Shown here: positions 23,321 through 64,000 of the stretch, one piece after another
Layout of the letters: every line of letters begins with the position of its first letter
How positions within the stretch are numbered: position 1 is the stretch's first letter
Assembly: GCF_018139145.2 (NCBI RefSeq)
Contig: NC_059478.1
Coordinates: 29,883,001-29,947,000, forward strand
DNA from: Gymnogyps californianus
Taxonomy: Eukaryota > Chordata > Aves > Accipitriformes > Cathartidae
Length of the DNA stretch: 64,000 nucleotides
Reading direction: 5' to 3'
The notes under the pieces: model-generated
Databases searched by the model: none
What the model saw: only the letters and a program-made list of their open reading frames with translations
What the model was told of the DNA's origin: nothing
Translations under genes and position numbers: made by a program

Positions 23321-25584
23321 TTTTTAATATAAAAGTTTTGAGACTATAAGGGTCACATGTTTGTTTTTATGCTCTGAAAGTAGGACAAACATATTTACCA
23401 ACACAAAGCTTGCACTCTAACTTGATAATCAACAGCTTCATTATTTTTGTTGGAAGGAAGTGTGACTATAGCTGGAAAATGTGAACAGATCCACGCATGC
23501 AAATATGATATGGAACCTACTGCTAGCCTAATTGCACCGTCTGTCAAGCTGCTTGACAACAAACACCATGAGACACAGAAAATAGCTGACATGGAGGAAA
23601 ACTTACATAAAAATTATTTTAACTTCAGTGTTTGCCTCTCCCCAGTTAACAGTGGTGTCTCATGTTCAGTACAGAATGACTGTAGCAGCAGTCAGATGCT
23701 CCAGTCAAGGTCACACTACGCTCAGCAACATATATTTACCAGAACGAAGAAGTAAAGTGCTGTAGGCCTCTAGTTAGCAGTATTTGATACCACAAATGAT
23801 AAAGGTCAGGTGAGAAACTGGACCACTGCCTTCCTCCCAGCTGAATGGGAGGCACGTATTGGTATAAACCCCAAGTTTTAAAGATCCGAACAATATAATA
23901 TGAAAAAAATAATGCATTTCAAATTTGCAAAGCAAAACTGGACACACTTTGAATAGGGTTTGAATGCAGAAGGCTAATTTTAAAACAGCCTGTTGATTCC
24001 ATAAAACATGCCTTCACACATGAGACTTCTGCATTCCCTACTTGCCAGACCATAAAGGGCAAAATTGCAGTTTTCTTTGTTGTGTAGGACTTGTGTAGCA
24101 CAACTGGCTGCTTCTTCTGGTCTTTGATGCTTTATCTCATCTGAAGTTCTTCTTGTAGAAGTCACAGCTTCTTAGCACTGGAGTTGGCTTAGACCTCTTG
24201 AGACATGACTAAGCTGAAGAGTGTCAGACCAAGTAAGCTGTTCCAGGCAAGCAGGCAAAAGGATTTGCACTTTGTAGTTAGCCAAAGGTTGTAGGTGGCT
24301 GGAGAAGGTGGTGGTGGTAAGGCTAGCAGCACTTTCTGCTTGGCAGACCATGGCACCTTGGCATGGTGTGTGGGCAGACTCATCCAAAACCAGTTTGGAA
24401 CTACTCGTTCCAAATCTTGGATCTACTTGGCCTCTTTCATCATTGTTATCTATGCAAAGTGATTGTAAAGTGATAGATGACTGGCAGGATTTTACTATCA
24501 CTTCACAGAGCTGTAATTGACTGTGTGAAGTTGAAACTTTATGTTATGTTTTCTTTGCTGTCAAAGTCAGAAGGCAGAGATCCTGCCCTCTCCACATGCA
24601 CTTACCCTCTTTCATCCCTGGCTGCTTGTTCTTGTCCCTGTGTCACCCCTTCACTTGTGTTGACACAACTGTCTGTTAGGACTGTGCTAAAAACATATGT
24701 GAACTGGTTTGAATTAAAAATATTTCTCATCTGATTCTTCGTCTGGCCTCATAAATAATTGGGTCTGTACAGCTGGGAGAGGAGGGGAGGCAGTGCAGGG
24801 AGGAATGGACAGCTGGGGAAGGATGAAGGGGACCTCCTGGAGCTGCCAGTGCTGCTGAGATGAAAGTATCAGACGCTGTGTTTGTCAGCTAGTGGTTCTG
24901 CCCGCTCAGAGAGGCACAGACCAGCCTCATCTCTCCCAAATCACTCATTTTAATGGCACTCGGTAGAGCAGGTCCATTATAGGACTCTTTCAGGAGCAAA
25001 TTGTTCTGAATAATTTCAGTTCTTCCCTGTTCTTTGTGTTCTGTGCTTGTTGTTTTCACTCTAGGATCAAATCAGGAAAATAGTTACCAAGTGTATGTAT
25101 TTTCAAATTAATACATAATTTCTGAGGAATTATAGGCAAATAAGATGTATGTTTGTTCTTTCTGGCTTTACCATTTGATATTTAAACTACCTATATTACA
25201 GCCCTCTGAGGCAACTAATTAGTGCATGACAAAAGAAATAGTCTGAACAGGAGCCCTCAAAGAACAAGTGAATATGCACATCCCAGGAAAACCATTAATC
25301 ATGTGCATGAAGCACTTCTGCTTCTGGTGAGTGCAGAAATTGTCCTTTTTGACTGGGTTCTCTACAGATGAGAGGAGCATATTATAATACCAGGCACATG
25401 TTATCTGAAGCTGATATGCCACAAGTAGCTAAATATAATATGTCAAGTGTATTGGTATGAACTAGTATGTAATCTCTGGATCGAATCCCAACTTTTCAAA
25501 AGGTCTCCTCACTTCCACTCTCCATTTTGGCAGAGAAATAAGAAGACACTAATAGTAGAAGTGCACAGACAGCCTGTTTTTAAA

Positions 25585-26689
25585 TGGCAGGTTTATTAAA
25601 AATGTTCTCTATCACAAACATTGGAAACATACTCAGCAGATTTTATTGTAACTGAAAGACTCAGTAGATAGTGGAAAGGGAGTAACTGTCAATGTAGATC
25701 AACCACTGAATTATGAGAAATAACGGGCCAGTTTCCACAGAAAACTCCTCGCAAAACCCCTGTATTACTCAGCATCATCGGGTTCCAGTTTGTGTTCAGT
25801 CTGCCCTTAGGATGAAGCGTATGGTTCATGAGCTTGAGCTTTGGGTTTATATTTACAGTAGAACAGCCTACAGATTACAGGAGAGGACACATTAGCACCA
25901 GTGCTTATGGATTAGGGCTCACATCGCCTCTGCCACTGCATGTGCATGGTACTGACTCTACTGAAGAGTTAGGTTAAAAAAAGGTTAATAAATCTGGCAC
26001 TTGGAAGGCAAACTGTGCTCTGCAGTGACCTAGGAATTCTTTGTGTTATGTATCACACTTGAATGCCTGTCTCTGAAGGCTGCCCATCAGAATTACCTTA
26101 ATGTGCTTTCTTGCAAAAATGCATGCTTTGCTTCACCTCTGCTTGAAGTGTTATTTAGTAATAGATGTAACCCCTTGAGATCAGGAAATCAGTGTGATTT
26201 TCTTACTGCTGTTCTAAAACTAAGCACAAACTATATTTAGAGAACATTAGACAAAATTAGTATCTTTAGCAGTTTTGCTGAAACATTTTCACATAGCAAA
26301 AAATCTACATAAATACAGTGTTCATAATTACTGAGATTCACAAAAAAAGGCTTTGGTTAGAAAATCAAAAAGGGTCAAATAAAAAAACTTAAAAAAAAAG
26401 AAGCCAAAGGAGTGTCAAATACTATATTGGAGTCAAATGAGTGCAGAATGAAACAGTTGTCGTCCATTAGTTAATTTTTCAGTACTGAAATCTTCCACCT
26501 AAAGAAGCCCATGTCTCTTGCAAGCTGTGTGCCTTTCCTGACGTTCACAGCTGGTCTCCTAGCTCCAGTACAAGCAGGGTGGCGATAATTCCACATTTTC
26601 CTGTTCAAGGCAAAGAGTCCCTCTTCCAGCTGTGAGGTAGAGATTGGGTATCAGGTCACTGGGGTATGAGACACCACTGAGTGCAGCAG
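25585..26689 (-). other. SLC1A7: SLC1A7 3' untranslated region (inferred)
   Basis: This runs from the stop codon to the candidate polyadenylation signals. It is inferred from the signals only. It includes A-rich stretches near 26341-26400. Confidence 0.5.
25592..25597 (-). promoter_or_regulatory. SLC1A7: SLC1A7 polyadenylation signal candidate
   Basis: This is AATAAA on the minus strand about 1.1 kb after the SLC1A7 stop, followed by a T/G-containing stretch (ctgtctgtgcact). A second AATAAA lies at 25642-25647 (minus). No such hexamer occurs on this strand between 26690 and 25648. Confidence 0.5.
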
Positions 26690-54166
<27,477 letters not shown>

Positions 54167-54410
54167 CTAAAAATGAACAAATAAAAGAATAATTTCTATG
54201 GAACTGAAAACAACTTCTGTTTACTGTGTCTTGGGTCTCCCATGATAAATCAGTTATTTACCCTCCTAGAGAGCAAGGGCTGGACGGGTGCAGAAGACTG
54301 TCACTCTCTCCCACTCATTCCATACAGCTGTACCTGACTGAGCAAGGCTCAACAGAGAGACAGTTCCTCAGAATTAAAGTTTTGGGACTTGCTTCTAAAT
54401 ACCTGGAGTG

Positions 54411-54535
54411 AGACCCAGGAACTCTAGTTTCAATTACTGGCTCTGCCACAGTCTCCATGTTGTAACTGGGGCAGCATAATTGCTATCATTCCCTTCCCCA
54501 TCTGCTCACTGGGGAGAAGAATATTCCTTTATTTC
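54411..54535 (+). repeat. MIR-type SINE remnant
   Basis: A B-box-like agtttcaattact is followed by the MIR core words tggctctgccaca, tgttgtaactggggca and cccttccccatctg, in consensus order but diverged. Confidence 0.55.
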
Positions 54536-55609
54536 ATATTTTGTCTTCCCTATGTAAATAATGAGCTGTTCAAGACAGAGTCAGTGTTCAGGGATGTATT
54601 CCTGAGACCCCTGGGTGCTGTAATCTACTTTGGGACTTCGAAGTACTCTTGTGAGATGACTCATAAACTGCAGTACCTCCTGATACACTTTTCATCACTA
54701 AAATTACAAGTGATGTAGACTTTACAGTGGTTTGGTCAAGAACAGTTTGCTTTTCAAAAAGAGGATCTCATTCCTGATTAAAAGAATTGAGATTAGAGCT
54801 GCACAGTCTTTGCTAAATTTTATTTTAATATACTTCTGAGGCTTCAGAACAAAGAGACTGAAGTGAGGCCAACAGCTTCCTCTTTGCTCATGGCTGAGCT
54901 ATGGAGGAAGACAATGACCACACACTGAGATTTGCAGTGAGACCAACAGATTTTTAATTCCAAAAGTGACTCTTGTTGTCATCTTTTCTGACTTTCTGTG
55001 TCCCTCAGTCCATAACATTTCACCCAATAATATCTGGAGCTAATTTATAACTTCTGTTTGAGCTAGACTACTACTTTGCAGAAAGACATTCAATCCTAAT
55101 TTGAAATGGAGAGCACACCCTCTACAGGCTTCAAAGAGGAATCATAACATAGTTGGGCAAAAAAGCTAAAAAGTCATATGTGTTCGTGTAGCATTTGGGA
55201 ATCAAGATTTGTGTGATGACTCTAATAGGATCATTTTCAGAACCGATTTATTTTGAGCCCAAAGCTTCTGAATCTAGAGGCAGAAGACAGTGACAACCTA
55301 TGACCCAATTATATGCTTTCATATACATAAATTTATGCAAGGAGAAACTCCTGAATTCTCTAACCAAAAGACGTTTTATTCAAAGTCCAGCTCAAGCTCC
55401 AAGACAGGACAACACCTAAGTATATGTGAAAAGCCCATTCTCATTCCAAAGAGAATTGCTATATATGTGAACAGTTAAATGCATACTGAACTGAGACATT
55501 TTCCAGACCTGCTTTCCTCTTTGCAGCAGCAGCATATGCTTGCTGCTAATGGAGTCGCAGCAAGAGCATGCTGTGCAGCACTGGCATAGAAAAAACAATT
55601 TTATTGCTA

Positions 55610-55650
55610 TTTTAAGTGATCATAATGTGACATTATGATCGCACTTAAAA
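55610..55650. repeat. 41-bp near-perfect palindrome
   Basis: The left arm ttttaagtgatcataatgt and right arm acattatgatcgcacttaaa plus a are reverse complements except for a 2-base insertion (GC) in the right arm. A single G separates the arms. No TA duplication or coding capacity is evident. Confidence 0.85.
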
Positions 55651-56200
55651 TTATGAGATAGAATCTGTTTCAGTAGCATCAGGCACTGAGACCAATTGAT
55701 ACAAAGAGATAATTAATTATCCTTTTCAGGGTAAAGCAGAGGGAGAAGAATTTTAATTAAAGGGTAGTAGTACTGTCTAATGATTGAAACAGAAGATTGA
55801 AAATGATGGGGTTTTGTTGGCCTGCTGTGTGAGAACAGACAAGTGACATAAAGGCATCATTGGTCATTTTGGTAAGGCTGTTACTTTAGGACAAACTAGT
55901 GTTACACAGACAAGTTACTACCAGGCAAGATACAAGGTTGATGTGCAGCACTTTAGTAACTCTTCTTTAACTGTTCTGGCCATTCCTCGCCTCAGTGCAG
56001 GCAAGACAGTTCAGTTTACCTACCCCTTGCAGCTTGATCTGCTACCTGGCATTCCTGCAGGATAACAGCATACATTAGCTGTGCTGTACACTGCAACATC
56101 TCCTTCCATTTTACCAATCCTGCTTAAGAGCCCCAGGTATGATGATGGCTGTGTGCTACGGGGATGTGATAGCAGAGGACAGCAGCTTTGGCCATATACA

Positions 56201-56262
56201 ATCATAGAATCATAGAACGGTTTGGGTTGGAAGGGACCTTTAAAGGTTTTCTAGTCCATCTT
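56201..56262 (-). mobile_element. CR1 LINE 3' end fragment
   Basis: The plus strand reads atcatagaatcatagaacgg, tttgggttggaagggacctt and then ttctagtccatc. It is the same CR1 subtype as the fragment at 51994, again a short 5'-truncated copy on the minus strand. Confidence 0.88.
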
Positions 56263-59200
56263 TCCATATAAGGTAGCAAGGTTTAGTTAACTTAATGCAG
56301 TCCCTTTACACACTTTCATTTAATTGGAATGATTTAGCTTAAGACACTTAAGACACTGTGTAGTGATGTGGTTAGCAATGAACACTCACTACACCATTGT
56401 AAGCAGTGCTGTATGTCTGAGTGCTGTGCTGCCATCAACAAAGCTTTCACCTTGGTAACAACAGCGCAAAGCATCGAGTTTTCTCTGCAAATCATCTATA
56501 AAGCTGATGATTCTCTGGTTCAAATGTTGAATCTGTAGCCAAAGCAAGACACAGACAACAGCCAGCTGTGCATCGCTTTCCTATCAGATGCAGACACAAC
56601 CTTCTGCCTGAGCCCTGGGGGCTTGGCTGACGCAGGGGACTAACTGAAAAACAGCTGGGTGGAGCTGGACCTGGGAAGATGGAGAGGATGTTGATAGGAG
56701 AGGGAAGCACTGGAGAGAAAAGATGGTTACTGCCTTATTATGCGTCCTAAGGGAAGTCTGCTTGCAGATTGTTAAAGGCTTCATTAATATTAAATCGTCT
56801 TTGTTTTTTGATTTGAGATGATCAGATGAAAGCTACTACAGGAGTGCACAGTCTTAGTGTGATGATTGTGCTCTGACCTGCTGTGTGAATGTCAAATATT
56901 CTGAAAGCACAGATCCACACTGAGGATTCCCGCACAGCTCTGAATATAAATGTCACGTATGAGCCGTAGCTTTACAAAGAAATATGAATTTAATTGCTGA
57001 TGATTTCTACTTTCTCCCTAGTTTTATAGTCCTAATTAGTAGAATTAAGAACAAATTAAGACTGCTCGAGAAAGGAAATGTCATATGGTTAGTAGCTAGA
57101 TTAAATGTTAGACAAATTTGTGGAGGATTAAAGCATTTTGTTTCTTTATCATTCTTTATCCTGCAGGAATTACAACTACCCACTTAATACTGGATGCTGG
57201 AATTCTCCCAATATTTTTTAATATATTATGCACTGTGATCCAGTCTTTGAGACTAGCCTTACCAAAATTACACAATTTATCTAGTGAAGGGCTGACCTGA
57301 ATGTGTTTGCCAGAGCCTCGGCTTATTTTTTATTTTAAGCTGGTTTACTTGGATTGAAAAAATCCAGTATTAGCCAAAATTTAGTTTTGTTAATTAAAAA
57401 CAGTCAAGAGAGCAATTGGTGCATGAGAACTCTAATGAACTAAAAACAAATAATGAGAAGAAAGTATCAAACTGTCCCCTAGAGCTGGGAGATGACTGGG
57501 AGTGATTGTTGGTTCAGTCAGGCCTCTTCAGAAACACTTGAGAAATTCTTGCTTTAGAGGTATGTTTTGCTGCACGTTGGTATTTCCAGCCATGAGCTGA
57601 ATGTTTGGCAGGGATCTCCTGGGAATGTTTCAGAACAAGAGACTGAAGTGAGACTGGTAGTGAAGGATTTGACTTTTTACCATGGAACTGCGATGAGGAG
57701 GGCTGCTGGGATCCACACAACTGCCAGCCAGCCTGGCTGCCTCGGGGCAGTCCTCCTGTGGGTCTCTGGCCCACCAAACCTGAGCACTGGGAAATGCTAG
57801 CTGGGGTGGGAGCTTTAGTCTAGCACAAAATCCAGACACTTGCATTTGCCCAAACGTATTACAAAATTAATGGCTGGGTGTTGCAGCCTGTCGATCTCTG
57901 CCCACCTATCTTCCAGGCATCCAGCCTGCCATCAGATTGGCCCCTGCAGATCTCTACTAGCTTTACTGCAATTCTGGACAAGATAAAGATTTACTGACAT
58001 GGATCTGGTATCAGGATCATAAAGGGAGGCTTCTCTCTACTCAGAACAGGCACTGTGTTTATCACTGACATATATTGAATTAAAGACGTCAGTACTTATG
58101 AAGTAATAATTCAAGCTGAGCTACTCATTGCTGTCACCACCTATAAATGCTGTTGTGTTTATTCAATTAAGAAAGCTAAGCAAATAAAATACTTCTGAAT
58201 TTCCAGCATTACTTTCAGATTGCTTACAAGATACAGGACACAAAATAATAGTGCAGGAAACTTAAAGTGATCTGGGATTCATTTCCTTAGTACGAGCAAC
58301 ATTGTCTCTAACCTCAGTGGCACAATTCAGCATTCCTAGCAGAAATAATTTCACATAATAATAGGGAATTAAATATAGTGAATAACAGTGAGTGAGGCTG
58401 GTGTGGAACATAGATAAATTTAGGTCTAAGACAAGGATACGATTGTAAAACAGAAACTGAGACATATGGTTTCTGGTTACATAAAAAATTAAGAGCTAAA
58501 TACTGTCTGCCCTGAGGAAGAACATTTCCCAGAGCATCTTCTGCTTCAGGAATTCTGCCAGGCAGAGCAGGAGGTTCAACACAGGCTAAAAGAGTGAATG
58601 TGCATGAAACTTCAGTATCAGCTCAGTGAACCTTCTACAGACGTGAACTATTGAGCCACAGCTGGCACAGCGTGCCTGGCCTGCATTTGCTGTGATAGCA
58701 GCATATACGCACAAGTGACCTACTAAACACCTTCTTTGACTACATCCTGCTGCGATGCACAGGCTGGTTCATTCTACTAGCAAATTTTGGAGCCCTTCCC
58801 TAATTCTGTATGGGATAAGAGGATTCAGGTGTAAGGATGTACCGAGTTAGAAATGTGTATGTATGACTAAGGCAACATGTGTTCTGCAATTTGGTAGCCA
58901 TGGAATTTGAAGAAAATCCTGAAGACTTCTATCAAGTATAGACAGCACCTGGTCTAAGAGGCAGCTCTGAAGGTGCAGCTTCCCAATACACGTAGGACTA
59001 CTTAACACCTTATCGCTGCCAGAAGTGGGAGGTCCTCTTTCCTTCTTCATTGTCTCCCACCAATTAACCTACCAATTAACACTATTTGCTTGTTTTTGCT
59101 CCCCTAGGTTTCCGCTGCTTTAGGAAGCTGAATTGTGTTAGGAAGCCATTTTTCAGCTTAGGCCGTGCCTTGGCACTGCCCCCAGGATGTGGGAGCTCTC

Positions 59201-62200
59201 TTGCTCTCTTCAGAAGGTTGCTGACTCTGAGAACTACAGTAGTGATACAAATACCAGCACTGTTAAACTGTTTTACTGCTCGTGCTGTTAGCTGAATTAT
59301 CCACAGAACATTAGCCTACAGCTACTGGGATAGCCAGTTTGATGGCTCCTGGATAATTTCTATTAGAAATAATAGGCCAAATTCTGGCTGCAGTTATACT
59401 ACTGAATATCTGAAATACTTATTCTGAGTCCTGACTACAACATCTGTTAACTCAAAGCCTTCAGCTTTTGCAGATCTTTTTAATAAGAAATTAGGCCAGC
59501 CGCTCTAGCGTAAGAGCAGCCACAGGTAGGGCAGATGTCGTTTCCTTGACTGAGAACACCCATTCCCTCTGGGGCACTCTGTGCTCTGCAGCAGCAATCT
59601 GGTTTTCTCTCAGACTTTGATGTTATCAGTACCTAATCCCTGCCACACCAGACAGTCTTTGGCTGCAGTCTCCCACGCTGTGGAATTAAAGCCACCAGAC
59701 TGGGTTTTTGCTACATACGCGTCCTCATAATATTTTATTGGCCTATATTTGCAATGGGCATAAAACAGCTGTGGACATTCTGCTCTCAAATGTGAACTAG
59801 CATAGCTGAGCTTGCAAGAACATTGTTTTAAGGCTGGGTATTTGACAGTATTCTAATACTTCAGTGTTTGAGATCTTACCCTGTCACTCTATACAGCAAG
59901 GGTACAGAGAGAGTAAAAATGGAGTCTGAGTAGCTTGACATCACAACTGTAAAGTTTCCAGGTTTTACAGCTGTGCACAAGAATGAATGGCACTGTGGTT
60001 CCTATTTACTATAGGCTGAGGTCCTTCTCAGTGACATTATCTTAATCTCAAAAATTCATTTGCTTTTGCTGTCCTCTGCATGATTTCATCATCAGCTGTG
60101 TAGACTCCTGACTACTGTTACTGTACCACATGAGCCACAAATCCTGTCCTTAGTCATATGGGTATACATCTGAAATACCTTCCTGCTTGTGTCAGTGGGC
60201 TCCATCAGGGTTTGCACTCCTGAAATCAAGGGCAAAATTTAATTCAGCAAGACTGAACAAATGACCTATCTCAGGGCCCACAGGAGGATGCATCTTGCAC
60301 ATCAGTAGTCACCTCCAGTGCCTCATCTCATTTCTCAGTATCAATCTTACTACCTCCTGCTAAAAGGACCAAAGAAGGCTTTCGCAGAATTAATGAGGCA
60401 TTTAAATCCTCATTATTGTGATAAAAGATACTAACAGAATGCCAAAATCACTAATCGGGTATAAGGCATTTTGTCTTGCTCGTCTTTTTTGCAGATCAGA
60501 GCAGAACTCATATTGTGGAATCATTCTGCCAAACAAGTGGACTTTTTATCTGTCCTGAGGGTGACACCGTTGCATGGCCTTTCAGTTCCAGTAAGGGAGG
60601 GTGAACCTCCTTACCCTGCTTCTTCTGAAAGAAAAGGTCCTGACACAGCCCCAACAGGGCTATGGCTTTCTGAGAAAATCATTCTTCGGAGTGGAAGCAC
60701 AAGTACATCACATCTTTAGGAATCTTGAAAAGGCTGACTCATATCAAAGGTAACGTGACAGGCCCAGTGCATTTCCACTATGGTTCCAGCAAGGCAAAGT
60801 TATTCAATAAAAAGTGTACGTTTACATTGGAAGATGTCCAGGCCAATTGTCACGAGGATGGACGATTTATTCCCCTTTAGGGCTGAAGCTTTCCTAATGC
60901 AGTTTTAACTCCTGGCCCCCATGCACCTCCCCCTCTGTGACTAAAGCCTCCTGACCAGGGAGCAGAAACTGCTTCGTAGTCCATCTCCCCAGAGTTGTTT
61001 TCATCATGGATTTATCTTTTTTCCATGTTGGTTTCCTTTTGTGCCAAATAGGAACCACACATTTAGGGATTTCAGAGTCCTTTGTAAATACTTGAGGTTC
61101 AGGCTTCTGTGCAGCTTGAACTGCTTAAAAATTAACCAGAAGTGAACATCTGGTCACATACAGTGCAGAACAGTGCTGGCACCAGGCTGGTTTTGTTAGA
61201 TAAAAGAAAACTGGCAATCTGAAATGAGTAAAAAATGGTAGTTTGCCGTAGGGGACAGACAAACATTTCTATCATAGTACACGGTGGCTTTTGGCAAAAG
61301 ACACATGAATGTAGGGCAAAGTTATTAAAAAAAGTTCTTTCATAGTTTAAACCCTGGATCATTTAATGCACTCTTAAATATCTTATCGCGTGTATATACA
61401 ATTCAGTCTTCAGCTGTAAACTTTTTAAAGTGTGATTTCTGGTTCTGCACAGCCTGGACTTTTTCCAAACTACAGCAGATATTGGGTTTCTCCTGCCCTA
61501 TTTTCAAGAAACACAATTTCAGTAAAATAGAATATAGCCCTTAGCTTGAAAAGAGGGAAAGGAAATTATTTTAAAGAGTGCTCAGGATTCCCATGAAAAC
61601 ATAAATCCTCTACAGTGTTTATATCCTCTTCTAACTATTAATGGTATAAAAAAAAACCCCTCTCGTGGTTAAGCCAGATTGCATTTCCTGGTACCTGCTA
61701 TTAAATTGGATGCCATCCTGAATATTCAGTGGTAAAATGCTCTGACTTACCCTTCCAGTAAACTTCAGAAATGTACAAATTTGTGTGTCATGGGTTAAGG
61801 CATGATTTGATCCTGACTGTATTCACTGAATTGTTTTATTTGGAGCTTTTGAACTGAATAAGCTTGTGATGTCATGCTGTCTGGTTAGACTTGAGAAAAA
61901 CTAAAAATGTGTGTGAACCCTGCACTTGCTGGTGCCCAGATTTGCACACACAGTCAGCCTTATACAAAACAGGAGGGTGAAGCCCCAGTTTGGCTGGGAT
62001 TTGTCTCCTCATGTGAATGTTTATGGTGTTTGCTTGTTTGTTTTTATCTCATCAGCCAAATTTTGTTTCCCTTGGTGACAAATGCAAGTAGCATGATTTA
62101 AGTTGCAGCAGGATTTACCCTTCTAAATCAAATGTATTTTGATAACAGCAACAGAATGTGGTGGAAATATTAACTGCTAATGTAAACAGTGTGGTCCTGA

Positions 62201-64000
62201 GTCATATATCTTGTTTTACAAATGTTCGTCCCCAAATTATAGGCATTTTCTGTTCTGCTTGTCAGGTGAATGTATGTTGCAGAATTAAACAAACCTAATA
62301 TTTTAAATTGAACGCTATTCCTGTAAGTATGTCCCTTTTTGTCCTTTTGAATAAAACACTCAAAGTCTGAATTATTTTAAAAAATTGATATCTTGCCTTT
62401 CTTCATTTCTTAACTCACAAAAGGCTACTAAAAATTCACTCTCTTATTTTTGGGGGCATAGTACAGAGTTAATTTCGATAATTCACGCAGGAAAAAGAAG
62501 GTAAAGATATGTGTTGATTCATTGCTATTACTTCCATTGAGGTGCCCCAAAAGCCACATTCCTAGAACAAGACCCCTACTAGGTCTCGTATGAGCTGGGA
62601 ATATTTCCTCTGGCACCACAGATTTTTCTGAACAATCCTCAGTGATATATTTTCTTTTCCATATGTCTTGGTTCTGTAGCTGTAAGAAAGGAAAATGGTC
62701 CTTGCCTACCTCACAGAAGTATTGCACATCATGAGAATAAATCCATTAAAATTCATAAAGCACCAGGTGCGTTAAAGAGAACAAGATGATCCTTAGCCTG
62801 AGGATTTATAGTTTTAAATATGGAAGAAAATATACTTTCATGAGCCTTGCAGTGCTTGCACCGGAAACCTTGAATATAAGTAAGGCAAATTTGTACATCT
62901 GTCTCAATGTAGTAATAAAGTGGCAGCTAAAGAGAGAAGCATCGTCAGAACAGCATCTCCTGCACAGCTTCAGACTCACAGCTGCCTTCTGAATTACTTG
63001 TCCTTAGTCCGGATCCTGGCACACTGCCGATAGAGAGGGGCAAATTATGCAAGGGGAGATTCCTGCACAAGTACAAAGGTGAACTACCTAGTTAAATGGG
63101 TATCTTCCACAGACAGCAGAAGATGTATTTGGTTTAAAGCTGGATCAGATTAAAGCAAAAATTCAGACATTTAAGGCCAAAGCAGCATTAAAGATTTTAG
63201 GTATAAAGACTAATTGAATGTTGAAAACACTTCTATTATGCTGCATTCAGTGGCCTCTCTGTCCAGATTGAATCTAGGAGGAAATCAGTAGGGGCAGATT
63301 CACATCCACAGATCTTGTCCCCAATCTCTTGGGGTTCCCTTTAGAAAGGAAGTCTTTCAAGTACTGCTGTTTAGCGTGGCAAAAAATGGTTAACTTGTGG
63401 ATACAATTTTTGAGGCATGAAATTCAGTATGTTGATGAGATGATGTATTTCCTGGTTGATGGGAGGTTTAGAGCCATTTCAGAATTATGCAGTGCAGTGT
63501 CACTGTTATGTCCTAATCCAGTCATATACACTGGAGGTTTTATTGCCAGCTTTTTTACATAACAGACAAATATACATGGGAAGCACCATCTGCAAAATAA
63601 TGCAGAATAATCATGTGATTATTGATTAACGTTGCAGGTGTTTAGGATGACCATGAGGCTCTGCATCCATTCTTGGTTTCATTTATTGCTAAGTCAGTAC
63701 ATTCTTTAATTTCTGATTAAAACCACTTCTAAAAGCAAAATCCTCACCCAGAACTTCAAGAAATTCAATTTCTAGCAACATCCTCCCCGCCAAGAATTCC
63801 AGACCTGACAATGTCATATATAACATCACAAGAAATAATAATGTATTTCATCATTTCAAAGTGGCTTCAAATCTGAAATCAGTGAGGGTGAATATGTGTA
63901 TCACCATGCCAAGATTCATGCTTTTAAAATAAACCCCACAATTATGTCACATATATCATCTCTCCACTTGTACATTTAGCATTCTTCATTTGCAGAACAC

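Larger units (their letters stand above)
13991..25585. other. intergenic region between convergent PODN and SLC1A7
   Basis: About 11.6 kb lies between the two inferred polyadenylation sites. It holds the GC-rich island near 16900-18010, a foldback repeat cluster at 19531-19680, a GATT-type simple repeat near 23297-23320 and a 160-codon unrecognised minus-strand open frame at 14453-14935. Otherwise I see only AT-rich single-copy sequence with short chance frames. Confidence 0.7.
54167..64000 (-). other. SLC1A7: SLC1A7 intron reaching the right edge
   Basis: At least 9.8 kb separate the small exon at 54166 from the next upstream exon, which is not in the window. The stretch holds a MIR-like remnant (54411-54535), a 41-bp palindrome (55610-55650), a CR1 3' fragment (56201-56262) and an AT-rich block with homeobox-type motifs near 57000-57300. 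From 57300 to 64000 I recognise nothing beyond single-copy intronic sequence. Confidence 0.8.

Overview
The window is nuclear DNA of a bird. The evidence is the exon-intron layout with GT-AG splice sites, several CR1 LINE 3' ends with the avian-type terminal repeat, a solo endogenous-retrovirus LTR of a type common in birds, and old MIR-like SINE and CR1 remnants. The species cannot be fixed from the sequence. The LTR type points, by inference, to a neoavian rather than a galliform bird.

Two protein genes are supported, both partial and convergent. Positions 574-12764 (+) hold the last six coding exons of PODN (podocan), a secreted small leucine-rich-repeat proteoglycan. They join in frame to 454 residues plus a stop codon. 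The 5' exons lie left of position 1. Positions 54166-26690 (-) hold the last eight coding exons of SLC1A7 (EAAT5), a retinal glutamate transporter and glutamate-gated chloride channel. They join in frame to 420 residues plus a stop codon, ending in the PDZ-binding tail ETNV. The N-terminal exons lie right of 64000. All splice phases are mutually consistent. From memory, PODN and SLC1A7 are convergent neighbours in human too, so this is conserved synteny.

Layout: 1-12764 PODN exons and introns; 12765 to about 13990 PODN 3'UTR with a good polyadenylation signal; about 14000-25590 intergenic, with a GC/CpG-rich island (about 16900-18010) and a foldback repeat cluster (19531-19680); about 25590-26689 SLC1A7 3'UTR; 26690-54166 SLC1A7 exons and introns; 54167-64000 an SLC1A7 intron running out of the window. 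The intron at 51791-54123 carries a CR1 LINE split by a 615-bp solo LTR with a perfect 5-bp target duplication.

No complete novel coding system is visible. The best candidates for a second look are the foldback cluster, which could form a 32-bp hairpin when transcribed from the minus strand, a 41-bp near-perfect palindrome at 55610-55650, the CpG-rich island between the genes, and AT-rich homeobox-motif clusters in the long SLC1A7 introns.
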